NCBI GenBank assembly: GCA_036555725.1
Contig: DATBKU010000090.1
Span: 1-64,000 of the forward strand
DNA length: 64,000 bases
Origin: CALAED01 sp036555725
GTDB taxonomy: Bacteria > Actinomycetota > Actinomycetes > Streptosporangiales > Streptosporangiaceae
Direction of reading: 5' to 3'
Shown: positions 43,126 through 52,353 of the stretch, piece by piece
How positions within the stretch are numbered: the stretch's first letter is position 1
Layout: every line of letters begins with the position of its first letter
Notes under the pieces: generated by a model
What the model was told of the DNA's origin: nothing
The model's input: the letters and a program-made list of their open reading frames with translations, nothing else
The model's database searches: none
Program-made: the position numbers and the translations under genes

Positions 43126-43149
43126 GGCCCCGGTCCACGAGCCGGGGCC
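43126..43149 (+). terminator. hairpin terminator after the DUF3117 gene
   Basis: A perfect 8-bp stem, GGCCCCGG / CCGGGGCC, with an 8-nt loop, 27 bp past the stop. Confidence 0.7.
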
Positions 43150-43207
43150 ATCGCCGTGCCCGTGGATATTGCTCATCGACATTGCGAGGATTTGCCAGGA
43201 GGCGCCG

Positions 43208-44683
43208 GTGCCCGTCGAGACAAAACTGACCGTGGCGAGCGGTTCGCTGCGCGCGGCTGCCCCTTCGGCCGACGTGCTGGCCATTCCGCTCGGCGGGCAG
43301 GCTGACTCCGGAGTTACCGTCGATGACCGGTATGCCAAGGAGCTGACCGGGCTGCTCCCCGTCGATGCCGCCGAGCTGCTGGCGTACCACTCGGCGAAGG
43401 GCGAGGCCGGCGAGATCATCGCGACCCCCGTCCAGCTTGGGGCGGGCGTCGCCGAGGTCCTGCTGTACGGCACGGGCGACGACTCGCCGACCGCGCTGCG
43501 GCGGGTCGGAGCCCTGCTCGCCCGGCGTGCCAAGGGCCGCGGCACGCTGGCGATCGCGGCCCCGTCCGGCGATCATGCCGCGTTCGCCACGGGGCTGCTG
43601 CTGGGCACGTACGACTTCCGCATCGGCGCCGCGGCGAAGAAGGCCCCGGTTCAGACGATTGTCCTGGCGGGCGGCGACGCGGCCGCGGTGACCCGCGGTG
43701 GCGCGGTGGCCCGGGCCACGGCACTGGCCCGAGACCTGGCCAACACCCCCTCGCTGGACAAGTCCCCGGCCTGGCTCGCCGACCGGGCCAAGGAGATCGC
43801 CGCGGACGCCGGCCTGTCGCTGCGGGTCCGCGATGAGCACGAGCTGCGCGCCGGCGGGTTCGGCGGGCTGCTGGCGGTCGGCTCCGGCTCGGTACGGCCG
43901 CCGCGGCTGATCGAGCTGTCGTACGAGCCCGCGGGCGCGACGAGCCATGTCGTCTTGATCGGCAAGGGCATCACGTTCGACTCCGGGGGTCTGTCGCTCA
44001 AGCCCAACGACAACATGAAGCTGATGAAGACCGACATGGCCGGCGGCGCCGTGGTGATTGCGACGATGAGCGCGCTCGCCGACCTCGGTGTGACGGCCCG
44101 TGTCACCGGCCTGGTCGCGGCCGCGGAGAACATGCCGTCCGGCTCGGCCATGCGGCCCGGCGACGTGATCAGGCATTTCGGCGGCAAGACGTCCGAGGTG
44201 CTGAACACCGACGCCGAGGGCCGGCTGGTGCTGGCCGACGCGCTCGCCTACGCCGACGCCGAACTCGATCCCGACTTCGTCGTCGACATCGCGACGCTGA
44301 CCGGCGCCGCCAGGGTCGCCCTCGGCACCCGGTGCGGCGCGCTGTACGCCACCGACGACGAGCTGGCCGAAGGCCTGGCGGGGGCGGGCGCGGCGAGCGG
44401 CGAACAGCTGTGGCGCATGCCGCTCGTCGGCGACTACCGGCAGGCCATCGAGTCCGACGTGGCCGACGTGGCCAACATCGAACGCAGCGCCGCCACCGGC
44501 GAGAAGATGGGAGCCGGCTCGATCATGGCCGCGCTGTTCCTCCGTGAGTTCGCCGGCGCGCGCCGCTGGGCCCACCTCGACGTCGCCGGGCCCGGCCGCT
44601 CGACGTCCGACGACGCCGAGATCGCCAAGGGCGCCACGGGCTTCGGTGCCCGCGCGCTGCTGACGTGGCTGGTGAGCATCTGA
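43208..44683 (+). CDS. pepA: leucyl aminopeptidase (M17)
   Basis: A 491-aa cytosolic aminopeptidase. The two-metal site is visible in VVLIGKGITFDSGG, KTDMAGGA and the M17 signature NTDAEGRLVLAD. It removes N-terminal residues from peptides. The GTG start has AGGAGG five bases upstream; the frame is open further upstream but without an RBS. Confidence 0.96.
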   Translation: MPVETKLTVASGSLRAAAPSADVLAIPLGGQADSGVTVDDRYAKELTGLLPVDAAELLAYHSAKGEAGEIIATPVQLGAGVAEVLLYGTGDDSPTALRRVGALLARRAKGRGTLAIAAPSGDHAAFATGLLLGTYDFRIGAAAKKAPVQTIVLAGGDAAAVTRGGAVARATALARDLANTPSLDKSPAWLADRAKEIAADAGLSLRVRDEHELRAGGFGGLLAVGSGSVRPPRLIELSYEPAGATSHVVLIGKGITFDSGGLSLKPNDNMKLMKTDMAGGAVVIATMSALADLGVTARVTGLVAAAENMPSGSAMRPGDVIRHFGGKTSEVLNTDAEGRLVLADALAYADAELDPDFVVDIATLTGAARVALGTRCGALYATDDELAEGLAGAGAASGEQLWRMPLVGDYRQAIESDVADVANIERSAATGEKMGAGSIMAALFLREFAGARRWAHLDVAGPGRSTSDDAEIAKGATGFGARALLTWLVSI

Positions 44684-44757
44684 GGGACAGCAAGGCCCGT
44701 ACGAAACTTTTTCGGCAGAGCCGCAATCCGCAACGCGTTCCGAGGCGAATACAGAGC

Positions 44758-45366
44758 GTGGAGAGCAGCGCTGGGCGAATGCCCCGTCCGTGGCAGCGCC
44801 GTTCCGGCGGCGGCGGTGACGGGCGGGCGGAGCTCGGGGCGTTGCTCGGCCGGGCGGCCCGCGGCGACCAGGACGCGTTCGAGCAGGTGTACGAGCAGGT
44901 CTCCGGTCCCGTGTACGGCCTGGTGCTCCGCGTCGTACGAGATCCGGCTCAGTCGGAGGAGGTCGCCCAGGAGGTCCTCGTCGACGTCTGGCGGACGGCC
45001 TCTCGCTACGACCCCGAGCGCGGCAGCGCGATCGCCTGGGTGATGACGCTGGCGCACCGCCGCGCCGTCGACCGGGTGCGGTCCGCGCAGGCGGCCGCCG
45101 ACCGCGAGGAGCGGGTCGCCCGGGCCGACCGCGAGCACGACGAGGTCGCCGAGCACGTCGAGGCCCGGCTGGAGCGCGAGCAGGTCCGCCGCTGCCTCGG
45201 CACCCTCACCGACCTGCAGCGGGAGTCGGTGACACTCGCGTATTACAGCGGGTACACGTACCGTGAAGTAGCGGAGCTATTGCACGTACCGCTTGGAACG
45301 GTCAAGACGCGGATGCGCGATGGATTGATTCGGATGCGAGACTGTCTGGGGGTGGAGGATCAATGA
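44758..45366 (+). CDS. ECF RNA polymerase sigma factor (SigK-like)
   Basis: A sigma factor of about 202 aa with sigma-2 (DAFEQVYEQVSGPVYGL ... AQSEEVAQEVLVDVW) and sigma-4 (LTDLQRESVTLAYYSG ... PLGTVKTRMRDGLIRMR). The start is uncertain between the GTG used here and ATG at 44779. Its stop overlaps the anti-sigma gene by ATGA, the standard pairing. The pair resembles mycobacterial SigK/RskA. Confidence 0.9.
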   Translation: MESSAGRMPRPWQRRSGGGGDGRAELGALLGRAARGDQDAFEQVYEQVSGPVYGLVLRVVRDPAQSEEVAQEVLVDVWRTASRYDPERGSAIAWVMTLAHRRAVDRVRSAQAAADREERVARADREHDEVAEHVEARLEREQVRRCLGTLTDLQRESVTLAYYSGYTYREVAELLHVPLGTVKTRMRDGLIRMRDCLGVEDQ

Positions 45367-46085
45367 AGCAGGAGCTCCACGCCCTGGTCGGTGCGTATGC
45401 CGTCGACGCCCTCGACGACCTCGAGCGGCGCCGGTTCGAAGACCACCTCGCCGAGTGCGAGAGCTGCGCCCGCGAGACCCGAGGGCTGCGAGAGGCCGCG
45501 GCCCACCTCGGCACCGCCGTGGCGACGCCGCCGCCGGCCCGGTTGCGCGAGAAGGTGCTGGCCGACGTGTCCCGGGTCCGCCCGCTCCCGCCGCAGCTCT
45601 CCAACGGACGCCCCCTCCGGCCGCGCGGTACGCCGTGGCTGCTCAACCTGGCCGCCGCCGCGTGTCTCGTGGTCGCAGTGATCATGGGTGCCGTCGCCGT
45701 GTTCGCGCAGCACCGCTACAACCAGGCAGAGGGCCGCAATCGTGAGGTCGTCCAGGTGCTCTCCGCCCCCGACAGGCAGGTGGAAAGCGCACCGGCCGAG
45801 ACCGGCGGGACCGGTGGGACCGCCACCGTCGTCGCGTCCCGCTCCCAGAACAAGGCCATCGTCACGCTCGCCAAGGTGCCGGACGCGCCCAAGACCCGGA
45901 CCTACGAGGTGTGGTTCATGGGGCCCAACAAGCCGCGCCCGGCGGGCCTGCTGAACGGCTCCGGCGAGATCGTCCTGGCCTCGGACCTGGGCGACGCAAC
46001 CCAGATCGGGGTCACTGTCGAACCGAAGGGCGGCTCGGACCAGCCGACCACCGAGCCCTTCAGCATGGTCGCCCTGCCCACCTGA
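45363..46085 (+). CDS. membrane anti-sigma factor (RskA-like)
   Basis: A 240-aa anti-sigma factor. The cytoplasmic zinc-binding domain carries H-x3-C-x2-C (HLAECESC), a single transmembrane helix follows (LLNLAAAACLVVAVIMGAV), and the extracytoplasmic part has the RskA C-terminal fold (TRTYEVWFMGPNKPRPAGLL). It would hold the upstream sigma factor at the membrane until cleaved or otherwise released. Confidence 0.93.
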   Translation: MKQELHALVGAYAVDALDDLERRRFEDHLAECESCARETRGLREAAAHLGTAVATPPPARLREKVLADVSRVRPLPPQLSNGRPLRPRGTPWLLNLAAAACLVVAVIMGAVAVFAQHRYNQAEGRNREVVQVLSAPDRQVESAPAETGGTGGTATVVASRSQNKAIVTLAKVPDAPKTRTYEVWFMGPNKPRPAGLLNGSGEIVLASDLGDATQIGVTVEPKGGSDQPTTEPFSMVALPT

Positions 46086-46150
46086 GGCCGCGCCGGCAGA
46101 CTCCGGGGGCCGCCGGCAGTGCGCGGGAACGACCGCATGATCACGGCCGG

Positions 46151-46777
46151 CTAGTGGGCCTTGGTGCGGGGCTTCGCGCGGCGTCCGGGGGCCGGCCTGT
46201 CGCGGCGGTCGCGGCACGGGACGTCGCGGTGCCGGCGGACGGCGGCGACGACATCGTCGATCGAGGCGTCCCAGGCCGGCGTCACCGAGAGCGACCAACG
46301 CGGATCGGCCACGCCGGGCAGACCCCGCACCTTGATGGCCAGGATCTCCGCACCGGGGGCCGGGCGGTCGGCCTCGCCGCGCGGCAGGAACGTCAGATGG
46401 TGCTGATGGCCACGTCCGGACGGGATCCCCTGGCTCCAGGCGCAGACCGCGGCCAGGTCGTCCCACGGCAGCACCCGGCCGCCCCGTCGCGGCCAGCCCG
46501 CAGGCCGCCGGACTCCCTCCGCGGAGATCTCGAGCACCGGGCGCCCGGCCGCCAGATTGCCGATCATGGTGAGGGCGCCGCCCGCGAACAGCACCACGCC
46601 GACGGCCCCGAGCAGCAGGAACAGCACCCCGCCCACGCTCGCCGGGTGGGCGAGACCGCCCACGATGAACGCCGCCGAAACGCCGCACAACAGCACCCGC
46701 CCGGCGATCTGCAGGACCGTACGCCCGGTCGGCCGCAGCCGTACCCGCAGATCAGCCGAATTAGCGCTTGAGGGCAC
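46151..46777 (-). CDS. membrane protein of unknown function
   Basis: A 208-aa protein with two N-terminal hydrophobic helices (about 22-40 and 46-68), then a beta-rich domain (VLEISAEGVRRP, WDDLAAVCAW) like the bacterial PH/YcxB-type domains, and a basic tail. Its GTG start overlaps the end of the methyltransferase gene by 17 bp, so it is probably translationally coupled. Confidence 0.65.
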   Translation of the reverse strand: MPSSANSADLRVRLRPTGRTVLQIAGRVLLCGVSAAFIVGGLAHPASVGGVLFLLLGAVGVVLFAGGALTMIGNLAAGRPVLEISAEGVRRPAGWPRRGGRVLPWDDLAAVCAWSQGIPSGRGHQHHLTFLPRGEADRPAPGAEILAIKVRGLPGVADPRWSLSVTPAWDASIDDVVAAVRRHRDVPCRDRRDRPAPGRRAKPRTKAH

Positions 46778-47426
46778 AGAGCAGCCCGTCGCCGACCGGC
46801 AGCATCATCGGCACGAGGTCCTCGTCTTCGCGGATCATGCGGCCCACCTCGCGGATGGCGACCGTCTCCGGATCGCGCTGGGTGGGGTCGGCCACGCGGT
46901 CGTGCCACAGCGCGTTGTCGAAAGCGACGATGCCGCCGGCCCGCAGCAGCCGCAGCGCCTCGCCCAGGTAATCCGGGTACTCGTCCTTGGCGGCGTCGCA
47001 GAACACCAGGTCGTACGCGCCGTCGGTGAGCCGGGGCAGCACGTCGAGGGCGCGCCCGGAGATCAGCCGGGCCCGCGACGAGGCGAACCCGGCCTCCGCA
47101 TAGGCCTCCCTGGCCAGCCGCTGATGCTCGGGCTCGACGTCGACGCTGGTCAGTACCCCGTCCGGACGCATGCCGCGAAGCAGCCAGATGCCCGACACAC
47201 CGCAGCCCGAGCCGATCTCGACCACCGTACGGGCGTTGATCGTGGCGGCGAGGAAGCGTAGGGTCGACCCGCCCGCGGCCGCGATGGGGCTCGCGCCGAC
47301 CTCGATCCCACGGCGGCGGGCGGTGCGCAGCGGCTCGTCCTCCGCGAGGTAGTCCTCCACGTAGGCCAACGTGGCCGCGGTCGCGTCGATGGCGTCCTCC
47401 TGGGGAACTTGTGCCTGCTGAGGCAC
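46761..47426 (-). CDS. O-methyltransferase (family 3, Rv1220c-like)
   Basis: A 221-aa SAM methyltransferase with motif I VVEIGSGCGVSGIWLL, SVDVEPEHQRLA and the metal-binding FCDAAKDEYPDY ... FDNALWHDRV of COMT-like enzymes. It is divergent from sigE, as in mycobacteria (Rv1220c/Rv1221). Substrate unknown. The start is a GTG near a TAGTGT hexamer and is not certain. Confidence 0.88.
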   Translation of the reverse strand: MPQQAQVPQEDAIDATAATLAYVEDYLAEDEPLRTARRRGIEVGASPIAAAGGSTLRFLAATINARTVVEIGSGCGVSGIWLLRGMRPDGVLTSVDVEPEHQRLAREAYAEAGFASSRARLISGRALDVLPRLTDGAYDLVFCDAAKDEYPDYLGEALRLLRAGGIVAFDNALWHDRVADPTQRDPETVAIREVGRMIREDEDLVPMMLPVGDGLLCALKR

Positions 47427-47441
47427 ACACTATCGCTGCCC

Positions 47442-47468
47442 GGGAACGATGGCGCGTTTCGTCACGTT
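47442..47468 (+). promoter_or_regulatory. sigma-E-type autoregulatory promoter
   Basis: GGGAAC, 17 bases, CGTT: the consensus of actinobacterial SigE-class ECF promoters, 88 bp upstream of the sigE start. It implies positive autoregulation. Confidence 0.6.
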
Positions 47469-47555
47469 CTCACGGTGTCGGTCGTCTACGCCCCAGCCCT
47501 GGCGAGCCGCTTCGTACCCGTACGCCGGTAGGCGTGAAAGGAAGTTTCGGGCACC

Positions 47556-48251
47556 ATGGTGGTCTCAGCACTCGCATATAACGGTGCGGTGGGAGTGGCT
47601 CCCCGCCGGGGGGCGTCCCGCCGGGCGGCTGGAAGGGGCGGCGTGACGACGTACGACCGGGATCATGCACCCGCGGCCGCGGAGTGGACACCGCCGTCGT
47701 GGGACGAGGTCGTCCGTGAGCACTCCGGCCGGGTCTACCGTCTCGCCTATCGCCTGACCGGAAACCAGCACGACGCCGAAGACCTCACGCAGGAGGTCTT
47801 CGTCCGTGTGTTCCGGTCCCTGTCCAACTACACGCCGGGGACGTTCGAGGGGTGGTTGCATCGCATCACCACCAACCTGTTCCTCGACATGGCGCGCCGC
47901 CGCCAGCGGATCCGGTTCGAGGGGCTCGGCGACGACGCCGCGGGCCGGCTGGTCGGCCGTGAGCCCACGCCCGCGCAGGTGTACGACGACAGGAACTTCG
48001 ACGCCGACATTCAAAACGCGCTCGACGCGCTGGCCCCGGAGTACCGGGCCGCCGTGGTGCTCTGCGACATCGAGGGACTGTCGTATGAGGAGATCGCGGC
48101 GACGCTGGGGGTCAAGCTGGGCACGGTGCGCAGCCGCATCCACCGCGGCCGCGCCCAGCTGCGCGAGGCGCTGAACCACCGGGCCCCGCGCCGATCCCAG
48201 AACGGCGCGGCGGCGGAGTCCACCGAGTCCACGGAGGGTCCAACAGGGTGA
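47556..48251 (+). CDS. sigE: extracytoplasmic-stress sigma factor SigE
   Basis: An ECF sigma factor of 231 aa. Sigma-2 contains YRLAYRLTGNQHDAEDLTQEVFVRVFRS and the nearly invariant WLHRITTNLFLDM; sigma-4 contains CDIEGLSYEEIAATLGVKLGTVRSRIHRG. Both the ATG here and a GTG at 47643 have RBS-like sequence, so two forms are possible, as reported for SigE in mycobacteria. It controls envelope stress genes and is coupled by GTGA to its anti-sigma factor. Confidence 0.95.
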   Translation: MVVSALAYNGAVGVAPRRGASRRAAGRGGVTTYDRDHAPAAAEWTPPSWDEVVREHSGRVYRLAYRLTGNQHDAEDLTQEVFVRVFRSLSNYTPGTFEGWLHRITTNLFLDMARRRQRIRFEGLGDDAAGRLVGREPTPAQVYDDRNFDADIQNALDALAPEYRAAVVLCDIEGLSYEEIAATLGVKLGTVRSRIHRGRAQLREALNHRAPRRSQNGAAAESTESTEGPTG

Positions 48252-48787
48252 GTCATCTCGGGGAGCGGATCACGGCACTGGTCGACGGTGAGCTGGATCA
48301 CGATGAGCGCGACCGCGTGCTCGCCCACCTCGCCGGCTGCGCACAGTGTCGCGCCGAGGCCGAGGCGCAACGCCGGCTCAAGCGGCGGCTGCGCTCCATC
48401 GCCGACGCGACCCCGTCACCCGACCTCCTCACCCGCCTGTACGCGATGGGCGAGCCGGGCGGGCCGATCCCGCCGCGGGCCCGTCCCATGCCGGGAACGA
48501 CCAAGCCGCCTGTCGTGCCGCGCCCCAGAGCCCGGCGTCCCCTCGATAACCGGCCCGGCGGCAAAGGCCGCCGCCTGCCGCGCGTGCGGTACGTGGCCGT
48601 GGGCGTCGCCACCCTCGCCGTCCTCGGCGTCGGCACCGCGGGGTTCATGGCCGGAGCCGACCAGGGCAAGCTGCCCCGGGTCGCGCCGTCGCTCGAGCAG
48701 TACGCCGTCGAGCATGCGCTGACGTCGGGCGATGTGCCCGTGACCGACAAGGATCCGGCGGGGGAACCCGCCCAGAGCCCCCCGTGA
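48248..48787 (+). CDS. rseA: zinc-binding anti-sigma factor of SigE
   Basis: A 179-aa protein with the ZAS motif H-x3-C-x2-C (HLAGCAQC) in the N-terminal domain, a basic Pro-rich linker and a transmembrane helix near residues 113-135 (VAVGVATLAVLGVGTAGF). The GTG start overlaps the sigE stop, and its own stop overlaps the next gene. It sequesters SigE at the membrane. Confidence 0.92.
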   Translation: MSHLGERITALVDGELDHDERDRVLAHLAGCAQCRAEAEAQRRLKRRLRSIADATPSPDLLTRLYAMGEPGGPIPPRARPMPGTTKPPVVPRPRARRPLDNRPGGKGRRLPRVRYVAVGVATLAVLGVGTAGFMAGADQGKLPRVAPSLEQYAVEHALTSGDVPVTDKDPAGEPAQSPP

Positions 48788-49881
48788 GCGCTTATCTGGT
48801 GTCGGACCAGGGGCACCGCGGCAGGCACGGCGCGTGGCTGGCGGGCGGACTCGCCACCGCGCTCGTCCTGCTGTGGACGATGACCGCCGGCGACGCACGC
48901 GCCAATCCGGCCACCAGACGCTCCGACCCCGGTGCCTTGCAGCTGCTCAAGAACGCCGGTGCGGCCGTACGCTCCACTCCATACGAGGGCATGCAGCTCA
49001 TCACCACGTGGAGCGACACCGGTGCGACCACGTCGCTGATCCGGGTGGCGCACACCCCCGGCCAGGGCACGTACATCGAGGTTCGGCGCACCACGGCGGA
49101 CGCCGGCGGACAGACCTTCGAGCCCGACACCGACGCCTCGCGCGGCGGGCTGACCGGCTTCACGCCGAAGATGCTCGACATCATGTTCCGCAACTACTCG
49201 GTCGTGTACGCCGACGAGGGCGCCATCGACAAGTCGGTGTGCGGTCGCCCGGCCCGCGTGGTCGAGGCCCGCCGCCCCAACGGCTCGCCGGCCGGCCGGT
49301 TCTGGATCGACCGCGACACCGGGCTCATGCTGCACCGTGAACTGATCGACGGCCAGGGCCGGGCGGTCAGCATCACCGGGTTCTACGACATCCACATCGG
49401 CCGTCCCAAGCAGCAGTCGCAGCCGCACATGCGAAATGTCGCCACGCCCTGGGGGCACGAGCTTGCCGCGGCCGATCTAGGCCTCCTGCGCAGCGGCGGC
49501 TGGACGGTGCCGGCGGCGCTGCCGGGCCAGCTCCAGCTGTACGAGGCGCGCCGGGCCGACGGCGACGGAGTGGTTCATCTCGGGTACTCCGACGGGCTGT
49601 CCGCCGTGTCGGTGTTCATCCAGCGGGGCGCGCTCGACGAGACGCGGTTCGCCCACTGGCGCAAGATCGAGCGGGGCGGGCGTACGGTGTTCGAGCACAA
49701 CGCCCTGCAGCGCTATGCGGTCTGGGCCAGCGACGGTTACGTCTACACGGTGCTGGCCGACGCCCCACAGGGCACGGCCGACGCGGTTGTCGCGGCTCTC
49801 CCGCATGGGGGCATCGGTTTCTGGGGACGTCTGGGGCGCGGGCTGAAGCGACTGGGTTCCTGGTTCAACCCGTTCGACTAA
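48784..49881 (+). CDS. RseB/MucB-like sigma-E regulatory protein
   Basis: A 365-aa exported protein. An N-terminal hydrophobic signal (GLATALVLLWTMTAG) is followed by a LolA/RseB-like N-domain (MQLITTWSDTGATTSLIRVAH, FWIDRDTGLMLHRELID) and a C-domain. In E. coli RseB binds the periplasmic part of RseA and shields it from proteolysis. The coupled GTGA start after rseA supports the same role here. A basic, aromatic C-terminus (LKRLGSWFNPF) is unusual and might contact the membrane. Confidence 0.82.
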   Translation: MSAYLVSDQGHRGRHGAWLAGGLATALVLLWTMTAGDARANPATRRSDPGALQLLKNAGAAVRSTPYEGMQLITTWSDTGATTSLIRVAHTPGQGTYIEVRRTTADAGGQTFEPDTDASRGGLTGFTPKMLDIMFRNYSVVYADEGAIDKSVCGRPARVVEARRPNGSPAGRFWIDRDTGLMLHRELIDGQGRAVSITGFYDIHIGRPKQQSQPHMRNVATPWGHELAAADLGLLRSGGWTVPAALPGQLQLYEARRADGDGVVHLGYSDGLSAVSVFIQRGALDETRFAHWRKIERGGRTVFEHNALQRYAVWASDGYVYTVLADAPQGTADAVVAALPHGGIGFWGRLGRGLKRLGSWFNPFD

Positions 49882-49966
49882 GATTTCGGGCTTTACATCG
49901 ACCACACGGCCCGAGCGGCACGCTGAAACCGTACGACCTAGAAAATCGCCCACGAGGAGACGGGTA

Positions 49967-51544
49967 ATGACGGACGACAGCCGCGAACCGCTAGGCGACC
50001 CCGAGCGGGAGGAAGCAGCGCCGCAGGCGGCCGACGGCGCCGAGGCCGAGCCGGCCGAGGGATTCGCTCCGCCCGACGCTTACGACGACCGGCTGCTGGT
50101 GTCGGCTCCCACCCCGGCCGCCGGCCGGGGCCCGGTCGAGCAGCAGCCCAGGCCGGGCTTTGTGCCGCACAACCAGCCACCGTACGGATGGTCCCCCGAG
50201 CCGCCCCGGCCGTACGCCGGGGCCTACCCGGGCGGCCAGGCCACCAGGCCGAGCGCACCGCCGCCGCCCCCGAACCCGAGCGGCATGGGCACCCCGAGCG
50301 GGCAGAGCGGGCCGGGTGGCCCCGGCGGTCCTGGCGGGCCGGCCGGCGCCGGCGGGCCTTCCGGGCCCATAGGCCCCGGCCCGAACTGGGCGCCGCTGCC
50401 CGCATCCCCGGCACCGGCCCGGCGACTGCCCGGCGTCGGCGCACTGACCATCATCGGGCTGATCATCGCCCTGGTGGCGGGCGCGCTGGGCGCTGGCATC
50501 GGCGTGCTGGCCTCGGGCAACGACAAGACCGGCGGCGGCAGCGTCGACCTGGGCGGCAGCTCGAACACCGGCAGCAACACGGGGGCCGTGAACCGTGCGC
50601 CGAACTCGGTCGCCGGCATCGCCAAGAGGGTGCTGCCCAGCGTCGTGATGATCAAGATTGAGGGGAACGGCGAAACCGGCGCCGGGACCGGGTTCATCAT
50701 CAAGGGCGGCTACATCCTGACGAACAACCACGTGGTCGCCGCGGCCGCCAACGGCGGCGACATGCAGGTCGTCTTCAACGACCAGAAGACCACGTCGGCC
50801 ACGGTCGTCGGGCGCGACCCTTCGTCGGACATCGCGGTCATCAAGCCGGGCACGACCAACGGCCTGCCCGCGCTCGAGCTCGGCAACTCCGACGACATCG
50901 CGGTCGGCGACCCGGTGATGGCGGTCGGCTCGCCGCTCGGCTTGGCCGGTTCGGTGACCGAGGGCATCGTCAGCGCGCTCAACCGGCCCGTCCAGACACA
51001 GGGCGAGGGCGGCGGCGACGCGGCGATCCTCAACGCGATCCAGACCGACGCCGCGATCAACCCGGGCAACTCCGGTGGTCCGCTCGTCGACGCGCAGGGC
51101 CGGGTCATCGGCATCAACTCGGCCATCGCCACCCTCGGCGGCCAGGGCCTCGGCTCCGGCGACCAGGGCGGCAACATCGGCGTGGGCTTCGCCATCCCGA
51201 TCAACCAGGCGAAGCGGGTCGCCGAGCAGCTCATCAACAACGGCGGCAAGGCCTCCCACGCGATCATCGGCGCCACCATGGACCTGCAGTACCAGGGCAA
51301 CGGTGTCAAGATCGCGGCCACGACGCAGCAGGGTCAGCCGCCGCTCGTGGCGGGTGGGCCGGCGGAGAAGGCGGGGCTGAAGCCCGGCGACGTCATCACC
51401 AATTTCGACGGCAAGCCGGTCACCCAGCCCGAGGAGCTGATCGCCCTGATCCGCAGCCACGCGCCCGGTGACAAGGTGAAGCTGACCTACCAGCGCGACG
51501 GGAAGTCGACCACGGTCGAGCTCACGCTGGCCGGATCGAATTGA
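49967..51544 (+). CDS. htrA: HtrA/DegP-type membrane serine protease with PDZ domain
   Basis: A 525-aa protein with a cytoplasmic Pro/Gly/Ala-rich tail (about 1-150), one transmembrane helix (about 155-180), a trypsin-like domain with the triad His255 (TNNHVVAA), Asp288 (SSDIAVIKPG) and Ser369 (INPGNSGGPLV), and a C-terminal PDZ domain (about 430-520, GLKPGDVITNFDGKPV). It degrades misfolded extracytoplasmic proteins and may act in SigE signalling. GAGGAGA precedes the ATG. Same position as Rv1223 in mycobacteria. Confidence 0.95.
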   Translation: MTDDSREPLGDPEREEAAPQAADGAEAEPAEGFAPPDAYDDRLLVSAPTPAAGRGPVEQQPRPGFVPHNQPPYGWSPEPPRPYAGAYPGGQATRPSAPPPPPNPSGMGTPSGQSGPGGPGGPGGPAGAGGPSGPIGPGPNWAPLPASPAPARRLPGVGALTIIGLIIALVAGALGAGIGVLASGNDKTGGGSVDLGGSSNTGSNTGAVNRAPNSVAGIAKRVLPSVVMIKIEGNGETGAGTGFIIKGGYILTNNHVVAAAANGGDMQVVFNDQKTTSATVVGRDPSSDIAVIKPGTTNGLPALELGNSDDIAVGDPVMAVGSPLGLAGSVTEGIVSALNRPVQTQGEGGGDAAILNAIQTDAAINPGNSGGPLVDAQGRVIGINSAIATLGGQGLGSGDQGGNIGVGFAIPINQAKRVAEQLINNGGKASHAIIGATMDLQYQGNGVKIAATTQQGQPPLVAGGPAEKAGLKPGDVITNFDGKPVTQPEELIALIRSHAPGDKVKLTYQRDGKSTTVELTLAGSN

Positions 51545-51590
51545 TCACAAAGCGGGCTGACGACTGATCCGCCCGCGCAGGTTACGCTGT

Positions 51591-51619
51591 GGAGGCCGGG
51601 CCGATCGGGCCCGGCCTCC
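51591..51619 (+). terminator. 12-bp-stem hairpin between htrA and tatB
   Basis: GGAGGCCGGGCC and its perfect complement around a 5-nt loop, 47 bp after the htrA stop and 20 bp before the tatB start. A TACGCT -10-like hexamer sits just upstream, so the hairpin could also be the start of a tatB leader. Confidence 0.55.
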
Positions 51620-51638
51620 GGCGCTGTGTGGAGGACGG

Positions 51639-51962
51639 GTGTTCGACGTCGGGTTCGGCGAGTTCCTGCTGCTGGGGGTGCTCGCCTTGGTCATTTTCGG
51701 TGATCGGCTGCCCTCGGTCGCCCAGCAGGCGGGCCGCGCCCTGCGGCAGCTTCGCCAGCTGGCCAACAGCGCCAAGCACGACCTGCAGGAGGGCCTCGGC
51801 CCGGAGTTCGCCAACTTCGATCCAGCCGACCTGAATCCCCGCAGGTTCGTACAGAAGCACCTGCTCAGCGACGTCGACGACGACCCACCGTCGTACGAAC
51901 CGCCCGAGACCCCCGAGTGGTCCGACGGCGAACGCCCGCCGTTCGACCGCGAAGCCACCTGA
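51639..51962 (+). CDS. tatB: twin-arginine translocase subunit TatB
   Basis: A 107-aa protein. The N-terminal short transmembrane helix and amphipathic helix have the TatA/B pattern (FGEFLLLGVLALVIFGDRLP, with the Phe-Gly hinge), followed by a charged tail ending in a Pro/Glu-rich segment. It is part of the Tat receptor complex for folded proteins; a candidate client is the amidase at 33515. GTG start after GGAGG. Synteny with sigE-htrA-tatB supports TatB over TatA. Confidence 0.9.
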   Translation: MFDVGFGEFLLLGVLALVIFGDRLPSVAQQAGRALRQLRQLANSAKHDLQEGLGPEFANFDPADLNPRRFVQKHLLSDVDDDPPSYEPPETPEWSDGERPPFDREAT

Positions 51963-51982
51963 GACACGCCCCGATAGCGCTA

Positions 51983-52324
51983 TCAGTTCACCTTGCCGCC
52001 GAAGAAGACCTGCACCTCTCGGATGAGCCCGTCCCGTACGGTGATCGCCTCGACGTTGCGGTACCTGTCGCCCGTGGCGAGTTCGTACTCGTAGTAGACG
52101 AAGACAAGCTCGTCATCGGCGGGCGTGACGTTCAGTTGCCGCTGCTCCTTGAAGTGGTCGGCGGTCGGGAAGCAGCGTTCGAAGAAGGTCGCCTTGTCGA
52201 GGTGGTCGTCCTGCGGACTGGTGAAGCTGAAATCGTCGGCGTAGAGAGCGAAGGCGGCGGCGCGGTCCTGCGACCGGTAGTACCGGAATGCCGCGTCGAC
52301 GACGCTCGTCGGGCTCTCGGGCAT
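51983..52324 (-). CDS. SnoaL-like / NTF2-fold protein
   Basis: A 113-aa protein with the cone-shaped NTF2 fold pattern (VVDAAFRYYRSQDRAAAFALYADDF at the start, VEAITVRDGLIREVQVFFGG at the end). Small members bind or isomerise hydrophobic ligands, but this one has no diagnostic catalytic set. Function unknown. Confidence 0.75.
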   Translation of the reverse strand: MPESPTSVVDAAFRYYRSQDRAAAFALYADDFSFTSPQDDHLDKATFFERCFPTADHFKEQRQLNVTPADDELVFVYYEYELATGDRYRNVEAITVRDGLIREVQVFFGGKVN

Positions 52325-52353
52325 CTCGTCCCTCTCTGGTCGGTGAGGTTGGG

